Assembly: GCA_964437365.1 (NCBI GenBank)
Contig: CAYTGM010000008.1
Location: 1-64,000 of the forward strand
Origin: CAYTGM01 sp964437365
GTDB taxonomy: Bacteria > Sumerlaeota > Sumerlaeia > SLMS01
Direction: 5' to 3'
Length of the DNA: 64,000 bases
Shown: in pieces, positions 35,904 through 44,816 of the stretch
How positions within the stretch are numbered: position 1 is the stretch's first letter
Layout of the letters: each line of letters opens with the position of its first letter
Notes under the pieces: generated by a model
Told to the model about the DNA's origin: nothing
What the model saw: the letters and a program-made list of their open reading frames with translations, nothing else
Database searches by the model: none
Translations under genes and position numbers: made by a program

Positions 35904-36866
35904 TTAAAACTGACGGACGACCAGGCTGTCGGTAATTTCCTTGAGCAGAGAAAGCGACTCTGAATCCTCGAAGCTGTTGAGAATATCCAGCGACGTTTTC
36001 GTGCTCTCCTGGGCGCGCTCCAACGAGAACTCGATTCCATCATGGGCTTTCACAAACGCGTGGATCGTTTCAAAATCACGACCCTCATTCAGCAGCTCAA
36101 TCATTGAAGCCCGTTCTTCTTCTGTGGCCTGTTGAAGCGCATGAAGAAGAGGCAACGTCTGCTTTCCTTCCGCCAGGTCAGCCCCGACGCGTTTCCCCCA
36201 GGCATCTCCCTGAGCCTCATAATCCAGCGTGTCATCGGTCAGCTGAAACGCCATGCCGAAATTGAGACCATAATTGAAGAGCTTTTGTACGGACTCCGGG
36301 TCGGCACCGGCGATGATGCCCCCCAGGCCTGAGGCTGCACTAAACAGATAAGCGGTCTTAGCACGGATAATCGAGAAATAATCTTCAACCTGAAGCCACT
36401 GACCACGCTTCTCGATCTGAAACATCTCACCTTCGGTCATCTTTTGAGTCGTCTTTGACAGGACGCGGACAACTTCAGGGCTTAAGACTTCGAGCGCATA
36501 ATCAAAGGAGGTGGCGTAGAGGTAGTCGGCAAAGAGAATGGCGACATCATCTCCCCACTTTGCGTTTACTGTGGGACGACCCCGGCGGACCGGTGCCTTG
36601 TCGATCACATCATCGTGAAGTAAGGTTGCCATGTGAAAGAGCTCAAGAGAGGCCCCAAGAATGGCATCATGGCGCTTGGGCTCGTTGTATCCGAAGAGCC
36701 TCGCGCTCAGGCAGACCAGTGCCGGGCGCATCATTTTTCCGCGAGTGGATTTGACAAACTGAGCAACTTCACCCATCAAATCGCCATCAACGTCAAAGGC
36801 GGCATCCAGATAATCCTGGACAATCTGCAGGTCAGTCTTAAGAAGAGGGCTCTTCAAGGCTTCCAA
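35904..36866 (-). CDS. Polyprenyl diphosphate synthase (trans-isoprenyl chain elongation)
   Basis: It is 320 residues from TTG 36,866, which has CGGAGA about ten bases upstream; an open frame continues to GTG 36,971 but adds unconserved residues. The first Asp-rich motif is LLHDDVIDKAPVRRG (usually DDxxD) and the second is LTDDTLDYEAQ; GKMMRPALV (early) and GKQTLPLL (late) are also typical. It condenses isopentenyl diphosphate with allylic diphosphates to make long-chain prenyl chains for quinones or undecaprenyl-type carriers. Product length is not readable. MqnA elsewhere in the window indicates menaquinone synthesis, a natural sink. Confidence 0.88.
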   Translation of the reverse strand: MEALKSPLLKTDLQIVQDYLDAAFDVDGDLMGEVAQFVKSTRGKMMRPALVCLSARLFGYNEPKRHDAILGASLELFHMATLLHDDVIDKAPVRRGRPTVNAKWGDDVAILFADYLYATSFDYALEVLSPEVVRVLSKTTQKMTEGEMFQIEKRGQWLQVEDYFSIIRAKTAYLFSAASGLGGIIAGADPESVQKLFNYGLNFGMAFQLTDDTLDYEAQGDAWGKRVGADLAEGKQTLPLLHALQQATEEERASMIELLNEGRDFETIHAFVKAHDGIEFSLERAQESTKTSLDILNSFEDSESLSLLKEITDSLVVRQF

Positions 36867-37040
36867 GAGTGGTAATCTCCGACAAGTAATAACGGTTGGA
36901 AAGGTGAGGGCAAGAACTGGGGATGACAAGCGATAATCGACAGAGACGCATGATTCCCGAAGCCTGACCACTCAGCGCACCTATCAATCAGAGCACGGAT
37001 ATTGCCAAAAACCTGATTGCCTTCTCCGGAAATCGTTTTC

Positions 37041-38519
37041 TCAGGGAATCAGACCATTGATTTCCTCATAGGGAACTGTTCCGATGCGACGAGCCGTTTC
37101 CTCTCCGGAAGCGTCAAAGAACACCCAGGTTGGAACTCGATAGATTCCCAGCGCCTGAGCCGTCTGAGGGTTTTGAGACGTATCGATCCAGGCCAGGGCC
37201 GATCTATTCGATATCTGAACCACCTGCTCTTCATTCAACAGCTCCATCTGCTCGATGCACGGCGCAGCGTTCGGTAAATTGAAATACATGACGAGAGGCT
37301 TATTCGTCGACTTTGATACGTCGCGAGCCTGCTGGAGAGGGATAAACCCTCCAGGTGTCACCTGAGGTGAAGTGGAACCAGGGAGGGAATTCGCAGCATT
37401 TGCAGAGACTGAGTTCTGATGATCCGCTTCCGATTTCACCCAGCTGCTTTCCGCCGCTTCCTGTGCCTCGCGAGAGAGCTTGAAGTATGAGACCTCCGGA
37501 CGAAGATCATCACTCGCGGTTGGGCCACGTCCACCAGCCAGGTAAATGCTGCCGCGACGATAATCAGGAGCTGCCGCATGGTAAACTTTTTGAATAAGTT
37601 GTGTCGGAAGCTTACGCCAGGTGTCCATCCCGTTGGGACCGATATACGTCCACCAGACGTCGTTGCTTAAACGACGTTGTTCATAACGCGGACAATAAGA
37701 AATTAAATAGGGTCCCGCAACAGCAGATGAAGCACTATAAAATCCTGTCGGCAGTTGATTCGACTCCGTTCTCCATGACCCCAGCTTACCTGTGCCCAGG
37801 ACAGGTGCAGAATAAACAGACCTCGAAGGCTGAGGGTTCTCATGATCAGCATTGGAAAGACCGCCCCAAACGTATACACGACCCGCTACAACACCTGACT
37901 GATGAAACCAGATGGGACGAGGCAGAGAAGGTGCTTCCTCCCAACGTGACATAGAGCCTTCAGCTCCGAGCTGATTTGTCCAGACCTTATTCGAGATACG
38001 ATCGTCACTCTGCTGACCACCGATGATGTGTATATGCCCTGGTGTTGCAACTGCTGCAGGGCTTGAAAGACCATCACCAAATGGTTCAGAGACGCGCCAG
38101 GGGCCAAGCCCTCCGCTTTCGTTCGGTCTATTCCATATCACCGTATTCAGGCTCTGGCCATCGATCGGTTCTGTCGAGCCTCCGAAAACGTATATGGTAT
38201 CACCTTGAACAACCGTGCTGTTAGAAATATAATAACGGGGTCCTGGAATCGGCGAAGTTTGCCCCCATTGAAGCACATTCCCATCAGGAGATATCTTTCC
38301 CACCCAGACAGAGGCGGCGGGGTATTCCTCGATGGTGTTCTGGGGATTATTCGCCTGCCCTCCGATCAGGTAAATAAAATCTCCAACAATTGCAAGTCCA
38401 TGGAATCCTCTGCCTGCGGGCATTGGCTGCGCCGATTTGATAGGGGATTGAGCAAAGGACGGCGTTGTCAATACGAGGAGTAGTACAATCACTCTCAAGA
38501 TAAATTGTAGGGGGAGCAT
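37041..38519 (-). CDS. Secreted kelch-propeller/thioredoxin-like fusion protein
   Basis: It is 492 residues. The signal peptide is at about 1-23 (ends SFAQS). Six kelch-like blades follow (about 35-350), each with a hydrophobic strand ending in GG, for example GDFIYLIGG, GDTIYVFGG and GRVYVWGG. A linker with Ala and Ser precedes a C-terminal thioredoxin fold (about 400-490), seen in KPLVMYFNLPNAAPCIEQM and YRVPTWVFFDASGEE. The active-site CXXC is AAPC, so only the second cysteine remains and disulfide oxidoreduction is unlikely. Periplasmic or outer-surface binding role; monocistronic here. Confidence 0.72.
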   Translation of the reverse strand: MLPLQFILRVIVLLLVLTTPSFAQSPIKSAQPMPAGRGFHGLAIVGDFIYLIGGQANNPQNTIEEYPAASVWVGKISPDGNVLQWGQTSPIPGPRYYISNSTVVQGDTIYVFGGSTEPIDGQSLNTVIWNRPNESGGLGPWRVSEPFGDGLSSPAAVATPGHIHIIGGQQSDDRISNKVWTNQLGAEGSMSRWEEAPSLPRPIWFHQSGVVAGRVYVWGGLSNADHENPQPSRSVYSAPVLGTGKLGSWRTESNQLPTGFYSASSAVAGPYLISYCPRYEQRRLSNDVWWTYIGPNGMDTWRKLPTQLIQKVYHAAAPDYRRGSIYLAGGRGPTASDDLRPEVSYFKLSREAQEAAESSWVKSEADHQNSVSANAANSLPGSTSPQVTPGGFIPLQQARDVSKSTNKPLVMYFNLPNAAPCIEQMELLNEEQVVQISNRSALAWIDTSQNPQTAQALGIYRVPTWVFFDASGEETARRIGTVPYEEINGLIP

Positions 38520-38747
38520 TTTTCATAACCTTGCGTGGGGGGATTGGATCGATAAAGTTACGTCTCTCATTGTCTGATTTCCTAGAAGAGCTGGAGATTC
38601 AGGTCAAGAAGGGAAATGAAGCTGCAGGAGTGTTTCTGAGATAAGCAGGGTTCGGGAATTATTCGAGCGGGAGTTTACAGGTGGATGTATAGCTGTTTAT
38701 GTATAGACACTTTATTTCTAATTGTCTAGATGTGAATGAATGGCACT

Positions 38748-38763
38748 TGTGAAATATTTCACA
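38748..38763. promoter_or_regulatory. Perfect 16-bp palindrome, operator candidate
   Basis: TGTGAAAT and ATTTCACA form a perfect palindrome. It ends ten bases before a sigma-54-type promoter. The half-site TGTGA recalls Crp/Fnr-family sites, but the spacing is not that of a classical Crp site. Confidence 0.45.
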
Positions 38764-38772
38764 GAGTAGGGC

Positions 38773-38787
38773 TGGTATGAACGTTGC
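38773..38787 (+). promoter_or_regulatory. Sigma-54 (-24/-12) promoter candidate
   Basis: TGGTATGAACGTTGC has GG and GC exactly 10 bases apart, as the -24/-12 elements require (consensus TGGCACR-N4-TTGCW). A start near 38,799 would lie about 20 bases before the ATG at 38,821, after AAAGGAG. Sigma-54 promoters need an enhancer-binding activator, which is not in the window. Confidence 0.4.
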
Positions 38788-38820
38788 GGCATTTAGAATA
38801 AAGAAGAAAGGAGTCCGCTT

Positions 38821-39576
38821 ATGCGAAAACTTCACAAAATATCAGCATATACTCTTGCTGTTTCCATATTAACTCTGGCCGGTTGCACAGAATCTGGTCA
38901 GTCAAGCAATAATTCATCAGATCAGCCTGTCAGTTATTCACAGGTTGAAGAAGATACTCAAGAAGCAGTGAATACAACTCTTAGCTATTTAGAATCAGAA
39001 AGGGAAGAATTTATGTCAGCAACACAAACACAGTTAGATAAATTAGAAAACCAAATAAATAACACAGCTGAAAAACTGAAAGCATCAACTGACGCGGCAT
39101 CAGAAAAAAGTCAGGAAGCAGTCCAAAGCCTTAAGAAAGAGCTTGAAGAGGCAAAAGCTCAGTTAAGTCAGTTGAAAGACAAGACAGGCGACGCTTACTC
39201 GGAGAATGCGAAAAAACTCAATAATCGTATAGACGAACTAAAGCAGAAGTTCGAAAACAGTTACGATGAGGCAAGTTCAGAAGTTTCTGAAACGCGTGAA
39301 GAATTTGTCAGCCGCATGAACGAAGAAATGGCAACGCTCGAATCAAAATTAAATCAGTTGAAAGTCGAAATCAGCCAGAAAAGTGACAAGGCGAACGACA
39401 AACTGAACATGCAGGTAAGAGAACTGGAAAAACAGGTTGAAAATGCGAAGTCTCAGCTAAGCGACTTGCAAAGTAAGAGTGGAGATGCCTGGGATGATTT
39501 CTCCGCTTCTGTCAAGAAAGCGGTCAATGATATCAAATCAGGGGTCGAGGATGCTCAGAAAGAGTTCCAGTCATAA
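38821..39576 (+). CDS. Coiled-coil lipoprotein
   Basis: It is 251 residues. A signal peptide ends in the lipobox LAGC (Cys22), so the protein should be lipid-anchored. After a Ser/Asn linker, almost the whole mature chain is a regular coiled coil (about 42-245), with repeated KLxNxIxxL-type heptads and two internal segments of similar design (KLENQINNTAEKL, KLNQLKVEISQKS; AKAQLSQLKDKTGDAYS and AKSQLSDLQSKSGDAWD), suggesting duplication. It probably spans or shapes the periplasm. It is followed by a strong terminator and is monocistronic. Confidence 0.8.
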   Translation: MRKLHKISAYTLAVSILTLAGCTESGQSSNNSSDQPVSYSQVEEDTQEAVNTTLSYLESEREEFMSATQTQLDKLENQINNTAEKLKASTDAASEKSQEAVQSLKKELEEAKAQLSQLKDKTGDAYSENAKKLNNRIDELKQKFENSYDEASSEVSETREEFVSRMNEEMATLESKLNQLKVEISQKSDKANDKLNMQVRELEKQVENAKSQLSDLQSKSGDAWDDFSASVKKAVNDIKSGVEDAQKEFQS

Positions 39577-39622
39577 ACTGAGACTCATATCCACTGACAT
39601 ATGAGAGTGAGAGGGAGCTTGT

Positions 39623-39656
39623 GCGGCCCGGCCAGAAATGGTCGGGCTGCTTTTTT
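39623..39656 (+). terminator. Rho-independent terminator of the lipoprotein gene
   Basis: A 12-bp stem (39,623-39,634 with 39,639-39,650, two G-U pairs) closes a GAAA tetraloop and is followed by six T. It is a textbook intrinsic terminator, 47 bases after the stop codon. Confidence 0.9.
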
Positions 39657-40249
39657 GTGCAAGCGCATACACCTGACTAAAGACCTGTCTGGATATACCC
39701 TGTTTCAACCTCCATGGAACATGGTGAGAAGGTGCATTCTGATGCAGGGTCCATGCATGTTCCAAGCAGGGTAAAAGCAGGGTGATCGTGAATAAGTGGA
39801 CATCTGTTCCCTCATGACCCAATCGAGAGTGGGCTGACGAATAGATCAGGTTCACTGTAAGCGGTTGCGGAAAAAGAAGAACCACAGAGGGACTCGGATG
39901 AACACGGATGTTCCATGTAATTGCAGGATCTTCTTTTCGATGAGCTGACAGCGCATTCCGGTGATGGATATGTATATATTCCTTCATGAATGAGGTGATT
40001 CAGGAAGGTCGGCTAGGTTGGGGGAATCGGTGTTCATCGGTATAAATCAGTGGTTGAGTTGAATCTAAATGCCTGAGTTGATATTCGAAGGAGTGATAAA
40101 CAACCGACAAGCAAAAAGTCAATGAAGTCGAAGGCAGGCTTTTCGAATACTGTTTTCATACGTAGATATAGGTGGTGGTTTGTAAGATTTAATCGACTCC
40201 GGGCGGTGAAGGGTACTTTGTCTCTATTATCGTAGCTGTGTATATTTCT

Positions 40250-40418
40250 CCTGCTCCGAGCTTTGCGAGGCTTTGCCGTAGGCCGCATGTTTTAACATGC
40301 GGTAAGGATTCACAAGAATAGATAACCGTTTCAACGGTTTGTTTTCTGGAAACTGTTTAAACAGTTTGTTGATTGGTGTTCGTAGTCCACGGTAAAGTCT
40401 CTCAAGGCTCGGAGCAGG
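40250..40418. repeat. Palindromic repeat element A with 12-bp perfect terminal inverted repeats
   Basis: CCTGCTCCGAGC (40,250-40,261) and GCTCGGAGCAGG (40,407-40,418) are exact inverted copies bounding 169 bases. Inside are three hairpins: CCGCATGT-TTTA-ACATGCGG (40,283-40,302), AACCGT-TTCA-ACGGTT (40,324-40,339) and AAACTGT-TTAA-ACAGTTT (40,350-40,367). All loops fit TTNA. A related element lies at 57.48-57.73 kb with the same order of parts. No transposase is nearby, so it behaves like a REP/MITE-type non-autonomous repeat. Confidence 0.6.
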
Positions 40419-40501
40419 GAAGCTACAGATAGTCTCGGATGAAGACGAAAAATTTCGTCCTTTATCGGGGTTGGTTCCCTGTTATTCAGGCTCACATCAA
40501 A

Positions 40502-42079
40502 CTAATACCCAGCCGCGTGTCCATCTTTACGATGATCAGAAGCCGCGCAATATCCGTCATCGACTTTCCAGATAAGCTGTGCACCGCCAAAATCCGTAAA
40601 GTCTTCCAGAATGACTTTGTGTCCTCTGTCTATAAGACCCTGACGAATCTCGTCGGAAATTCCTTTCTCCAGCGCAATGCGATCTCCTGACAGCACTTTC
40701 CAGCGCGGAGCATCACTCGCCGCTTGAGGGTTCTGGCCGTAATCAACCATGCGCACCACCATCTGTACATGACCCTGTGCCTGCATGGGACCTCCCATAA
40801 CGCCAAAGCTCATGACCGGATGTCCGCTTCGTGTCAGGAAACCAGGAATGATTGTGTGGAAAGGCTTCTTCGATGGGCCCACACAGTTAGGATGTTTCGG
40901 GTCGAGAGAGAACCCATGAGCTCGGCATTGCATAGATATTCCGGTTCCAGGGATGACAATTCCCGATCCAAAAGACCAATAGGTAGATTGAATAAAGGAT
41001 ACCATCATGCCTGAGGAGTCCGATGTTGTGAGGTAAACCGTATCGCTGTGAGGCGTCCCAAAACGGTGTTCTTTTGCTCGGTCAAGATCGATCTCTTTCC
41101 CTCGCTTTTCCAGGTAATCAGCATCAAGTAATGCATCCCAACTGACGTCCATGAAGTCGGGATCGGCGATATAGCGGTATCCATCTGCTAAAGCGAGTTT
41201 CATTGCCTCGATCTGAATATGGTATGATTCAACGGAATCAGGAGAGTAATCACAGAGTGGGAAGTTTCTAAGAATCCCAAGGGCGATCAGTGCGGCGAGT
41301 CCTTGTCCGTTTGGAGGAATCTCGTGAAGTTCGTAGCCTCGATATTGTATAGACACAGGATCAACCCAGGTTGATTCATGGTTCGCCATGTCTTCAAAGG
41401 TGAGCCCGGCGCCATCCTTTGCTGCCGTTTCTGCAATCCGCTTTGCCAGGTCGCCACGGTAGAATGACTCACCTTTCGTCTCGGCAATTTCACTGAGGGT
41501 GTTTGCCATGTCGCCACAATGCCAGGACTGACCTGCGGAGGGGGCTTTGCCGAGAGGAAGAAAGACCTGTTCGAATTCCTGGAAACCAGTGTAACGATCT
41601 TCTGCTCTCTTCCACGCGCGGGCCGTGATCGGTGAGAGTAGATACCCTTCTGTTGCATAGACGATGGCCGCCTCGAAAAGTTCGGTGAACTTTAGCCTGC
41701 CGAATCTTTCAGAGAGTGAAACCCACGTGGCGACACATCCAGGAACCGTGACCGATTCCCAGCCAAGACTTGGCATTTCTTTCAGGTGATCGAAGTCTTC
41801 ATACTTCCAGGCAGCAGGAGATTTCCCGGATCCATTGATACCTTTTAAACTTTCTCCATCCCAGACCAGTGCAAAAGCATCAGATCCAATGCCGTTCATC
41901 GTAGGTTCTACAACCGTGAGCGTAATGGCTGCCGCGAGGGCTGCGTCGATAGCGTTCCCCCCCTTTTGGAGGGCGTTCAAGCCAGCCTGGGTGGCTAGCG
42001 GCTGGGAGGTGGCCACACAGTTCCTGGCCAGGACAGGCATACGTTTAGACGGATAGGGAAATTCGAAATGGATGCTCAT
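40502..42079 (-). CDS. ggt: Gamma-glutamyltransferase-family protein
   Basis: It is 525 residues. The large-subunit start (ATQAGLNALQKGGNAIDAALA, GIGSDAFALVWDG) and the small-subunit start with the Thr-containing segment HSDTVYLTTSD (about 340-350) match the Ntn-hydrolase family that self-cleaves before a threonine. GTGISMQCRA and MGGPMQAQGHVQM are family motifs near the glutamyl site. The enzyme transfers or hydrolyses gamma-glutamyl groups, e.g. of glutathione. There is no signal peptide, whereas many family members are exported. It is monocistronic, divergent from the next gene. Confidence 0.88.
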   Translation of the reverse strand: MSIHFEFPYPSKRMPVLARNCVATSQPLATQAGLNALQKGGNAIDAALAAAITLTVVEPTMNGIGSDAFALVWDGESLKGINGSGKSPAAWKYEDFDHLKEMPSLGWESVTVPGCVATWVSLSERFGRLKFTELFEAAIVYATEGYLLSPITARAWKRAEDRYTGFQEFEQVFLPLGKAPSAGQSWHCGDMANTLSEIAETKGESFYRGDLAKRIAETAAKDGAGLTFEDMANHESTWVDPVSIQYRGYELHEIPPNGQGLAALIALGILRNFPLCDYSPDSVESYHIQIEAMKLALADGYRYIADPDFMDVSWDALLDADYLEKRGKEIDLDRAKEHRFGTPHSDTVYLTTSDSSGMMVSFIQSTYWSFGSGIVIPGTGISMQCRAHGFSLDPKHPNCVGPSKKPFHTIIPGFLTRSGHPVMSFGVMGGPMQAQGHVQMVVRMVDYGQNPQAASDAPRWKVLSGDRIALEKGISDEIRQGLIDRGHKVILEDFTDFGGAQLIWKVDDGYCAASDHRKDGHAAGY

Positions 42080-42422
42080 GAGACTCTCAATGCGTCAGAA
42101 TTTATGGGTTCAGTTGGGTTGTTGATCATTTATAAGCACAAGAAACAAGTTTCTCCTATGGATTCAGCATCAGAATTTCATGATCCGTGGATCCACATCT
42201 TGTACCTTGGAGTTTCCCGCAGTTATTGATGTAAATCAAGTAATTTCAGGGGAAGAGATTGAGTGTCATCGGTTACAAATTTCTTTTTCCAACGCCAGAT
42301 ATGCTTTTGTTTCGCCTTTTCGATAGAATTTCGGCGAAAATTAAACGAAATGTTATTGTCCTGATGCTTCGTCTTTGTTTCGCTCCAGATATCACAGCGA
42401 GACAAAAGAGGAGTTAATAATC
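42080..42422. promoter_or_regulatory. Divergent control region with repeated TTTGTTTCGC sites
   Basis: TTTGTTTCGC occurs at 42,306-42,315 and 42,374-42,383, 68 bases apart on the same strand. An inverted repeat TTTCGCC/GGCGAAA spans about 42,310-42,339. The gene to the right encodes a protein with a DNA-binding winged helix, so self-regulation is possible. No clear -35/-10 pair is identified. Confidence 0.35.
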
Positions 42423-44774
42423 ATGAAAAAAAGTGAATCAACTCGCGAAATTCAAAATCCTGAGAATAATCATCCTGCAGATAGTACGACCCCTTCCCTT
42501 ACCCGCTATTCACAGCTCAGTGAAACAAACTTATCCGAGACACCACTCTTTATTGATGGGTCGTGGATCGTCTCTTCACTGAACGACGCCGACAAATCTT
42601 ATGTCACGGATGAGCTCGTCAGGCAGACCGTCGGGAAAGGTCAGTCCGTGTTATATCTTGTTTCGAACAAGAGCCTTGCGCATCTCTATGCCACAGAGTT
42701 GCGCCGCGAGATCGGACCACAGGGTATACGCGTCTTGGACGGAACGGATCGTGAAAATCAACACGACTCAGAAGTGATGACCGGACACTACGACATTGCG
42801 ATCATGGTCTATGAGAAGGCTCGTCTCACTGCCATGAAATACCCGGGTTTTCTTCGCCTTTTCAATCTGGTCATCGCGGATCACCTGGAAGTTGTCTCGG
42901 ACAACAAAAGAGGAGCGGGTATAGATGCCTTGCTGCATCTATATCGTGAGCGCAGCGACACACGGCTCATAGGGTTTGTGTACCAGGAAGCGATTGCCAA
43001 ACAGATCGAGAGAAATCATGAGCTGGACTTATACAGGTTCGAGGATATTTCCCATGATCTCCTGTTCGGAGAAATGGATCTGGAACGCGGCGAAGCATCG
43101 TGGAAATGCCAGAAGAGTGGTCGCCATGGTCGTCACCTTTTGGCGTCGGGTCCTGAGCACGAGAAAAGTGAAGAGCGGCGTTTCGCGGAGATGGCTCTTT
43201 CCCTGCCAAGGCCAACAGCGATCTTTGCTCCCACAAGAGGGGCTGCACGTCGTATGACGGTTGCTCTGGAAGAGGAAATTGAATATAAAGCTCAACAGAG
43301 CAAAAATAAGAACGAAAGTACAGAGCTGCCGAAAGTCACCTGTTTGACGAAGGATCTGTCCATTCAAAGTCGAAAGACTGTGGAAAAGGATATCTATACG
43401 AGTTCTCCTGACCTATGTATTCTGACTTCTCGTTTTCCTCTTGGAAGGACAACACCGCTTCAAAGTGTGGTCCTTCTGCCAGGCATGGAGTATCGCCAGG
43501 AGCAGGATTGGGAAAGTCTGACGGGACCCGTTGTCGATGGTGAGCATCACCCACCAACTGTTTATCGCGTTAAAGGGCAATGTCAGGAGGTTCGCCGAAA
43601 AGTAGATTACCGGGAAGGTCGCACTTTGGAAAGTCTGCTTGTGCAGGCATGTTATATTCTCTCATTTGGAGACGAATCCCAAACTCCAATGTCGTTTATG
43701 AATGCATTGTTGTCTATCTGTCCTGGAAGGTTATGTGCAAAGAAGGTCTCCGATGCGGGAGCTGACCAGGGACTTTGGATGCTGGGCGACAACGAGGTGG
43801 CTCTTACCCCACTTGGATCTTTTGCTTCTTCAGGCTTAGTTGAAGTTCAGGTGCTGGCGGGGTGGAGGACGATGCTGCGTCGGTTCCATGAGGATTCCGA
43901 CCTGGCAGCTCTATCGTTCCTGTCGATCGGCGGAGCAAAGTTTCTGGAGCAGGTTAATGTGAGTACTCTTGAAATGGATCGAGGCGACTGGATTGGTCTT
44001 CTTGCTCGTGTATTGAAGGAAGATCACTCAGCACTCTCACGCTATTTCCGCCGCTTCCTGACGGATATAGATGGACATCCAAGAAGGATTCACGCTGCGG
44101 CAAAGGTTGTCCTGGTCTTCCTTGCCAGGGAAGAAGGGATGTCTCTGGAGGACCTTACCGGTAAATTTCAGCTTCAGGAAGGAGTCATCGAGGATCTCCA
44201 GGAGCGGGTGCGCTGTCACCTGAGGACACTGAAGGATTTCGCGGCTCACTGCCAGGCAAATGGTATCTATACTGCACTGGAGCAGATTCTGGATGGGAAG
44301 AAGAAACTTTTCGCCAGTCTTCATAAAGACCAGACAGTGATTACGACTCCAGCTGCGATTGGCCGAAAGAAGGAAACGCGACTTACCATCGAGGAGCATT
44401 CGGGTACCGTTCGAGTCGGGGCAGAATCCTTTCGATTAAAAGGAAAGCAGCTGCAGCTTCTGCTTTTATTGGCTCGAGGTGGCAATGAAGGCGTTCGCTA
44501 CGGTGAAATCCACGAGACGCTCTGGCCAGATCATTCGGTCCAGCGGCAGGCGCTCAATTATCATCAGAGATCTTTGGAGAATGCTTTTCAGGAAATTGCA
44601 AAACGAGAGGAAGATTACATTGAGACGATCGCAAACTGGGGGCTTCGGCTTGCCTTCGAAGAGACCCTGATTAAGGTCAATCGGGTGCGCAGGTCTCTGG
44701 CAACAGCCAGGGCTTTCAAGGATGTTTCGTCGCCTCGAGTCATGAATTTCATTGCGAGGCCCGTGATGGTCTGA
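42423..44774 (+). CDS. Degenerate Ski2/Hel308-like helicase fused to an OmpR-type winged helix
   Basis: It is 783 residues from ATG 42,423, nine bases after GAGGAG; an upstream ATG (42,375) adds sixteen unlikely residues. The N-terminal domain follows Ski2/Hel308 layout: hydrophobic strand VLYLVSNKSLAHLYATELRR (motif Ia), then NLVIADHLEVVSDNKRG (motif II region, about 148-164), where the usual DExH is ADHL. The Walker A loop is replaced by DGSWIVSSLNDADKS. A second lobe (RPTAIFAPTRGAARRM) and a helical linker (VALTPLGSFASSGLVE) follow. Residues about 661-748 are a winged helix (ESFRLKGKQLQLLLLLARGG to WGLRLAF). ATP hydrolysis is doubtful; a DNA-binding regulator on a retired helicase frame is likely. 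Confidence 0.7.
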   Translation: MKKSESTREIQNPENNHPADSTTPSLTRYSQLSETNLSETPLFIDGSWIVSSLNDADKSYVTDELVRQTVGKGQSVLYLVSNKSLAHLYATELRREIGPQGIRVLDGTDRENQHDSEVMTGHYDIAIMVYEKARLTAMKYPGFLRLFNLVIADHLEVVSDNKRGAGIDALLHLYRERSDTRLIGFVYQEAIAKQIERNHELDLYRFEDISHDLLFGEMDLERGEASWKCQKSGRHGRHLLASGPEHEKSEERRFAEMALSLPRPTAIFAPTRGAARRMTVALEEEIEYKAQQSKNKNESTELPKVTCLTKDLSIQSRKTVEKDIYTSSPDLCILTSRFPLGRTTPLQSVVLLPGMEYRQEQDWESLTGPVVDGEHHPPTVYRVKGQCQEVRRKVDYREGRTLESLLVQACYILSFGDESQTPMSFMNALLSICPGRLCAKKVSDAGADQGLWMLGDNEVALTPLGSFASSGLVEVQVLAGWRTMLRRFHEDSDLAALSFLSIGGAKFLEQVNVSTLEMDRGDWIGLLARVLKEDHSALSRYFRRFLTDIDGHPRRIHAAAKVVLVFLAREEGMSLEDLTGKFQLQEGVIEDLQERVRCHLRTLKDFAAHCQANGIYTALEQILDGKKKLFASLHKDQTVITTPAAIGRKKETRLTIEEHSGTVRVGAESFRLKGKQLQLLLLLARGGNEGVRYGEIHETLWPDHSVQRQALNYHQRSLENAFQEIAKREEDYIETIANWGLRLAFEETLIKVNRVRRSLATARAFKDVSSPRVMNFIARPVMV

Positions 44775-44816
44775 TGGATGATGCGTTTATCATGGAACCC
44801 GGAAAGGTACCCTCAC

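Larger units (their letters stand above)
38520..38820. other. Divergent intergenic region
   Basis: No gene is seen. The right end carries a perfect 16-bp palindrome and a sigma-54-like promoter for the lipoprotein gene, listed separately. The left part shows no clear promoter for the kelch/thioredoxin gene. Confidence 0.4.
39577..40501. other. 925-base gene-free interval with terminator and mobile-like repeats
   Basis: Frames here are short, overlap on both strands and lack ribosome sites, so no gene is called. It contains the lipoprotein terminator, an imperfect inverted repeat pair (39,895-39,909 and 40,026-40,040) and the palindromic element 40,250-40,418. The phrase AACCACAGAGG near 39,880 recalls decayed repeats common in planctomycete/verrucomicrobial genomes. 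Confidence 0.45.

Noticed and set aside
40034..40288. Small basic protein frame on the minus strand
   Set aside because: It overlaps repeat element A and lacks a ribosome site; composition fits non-coding DNA.
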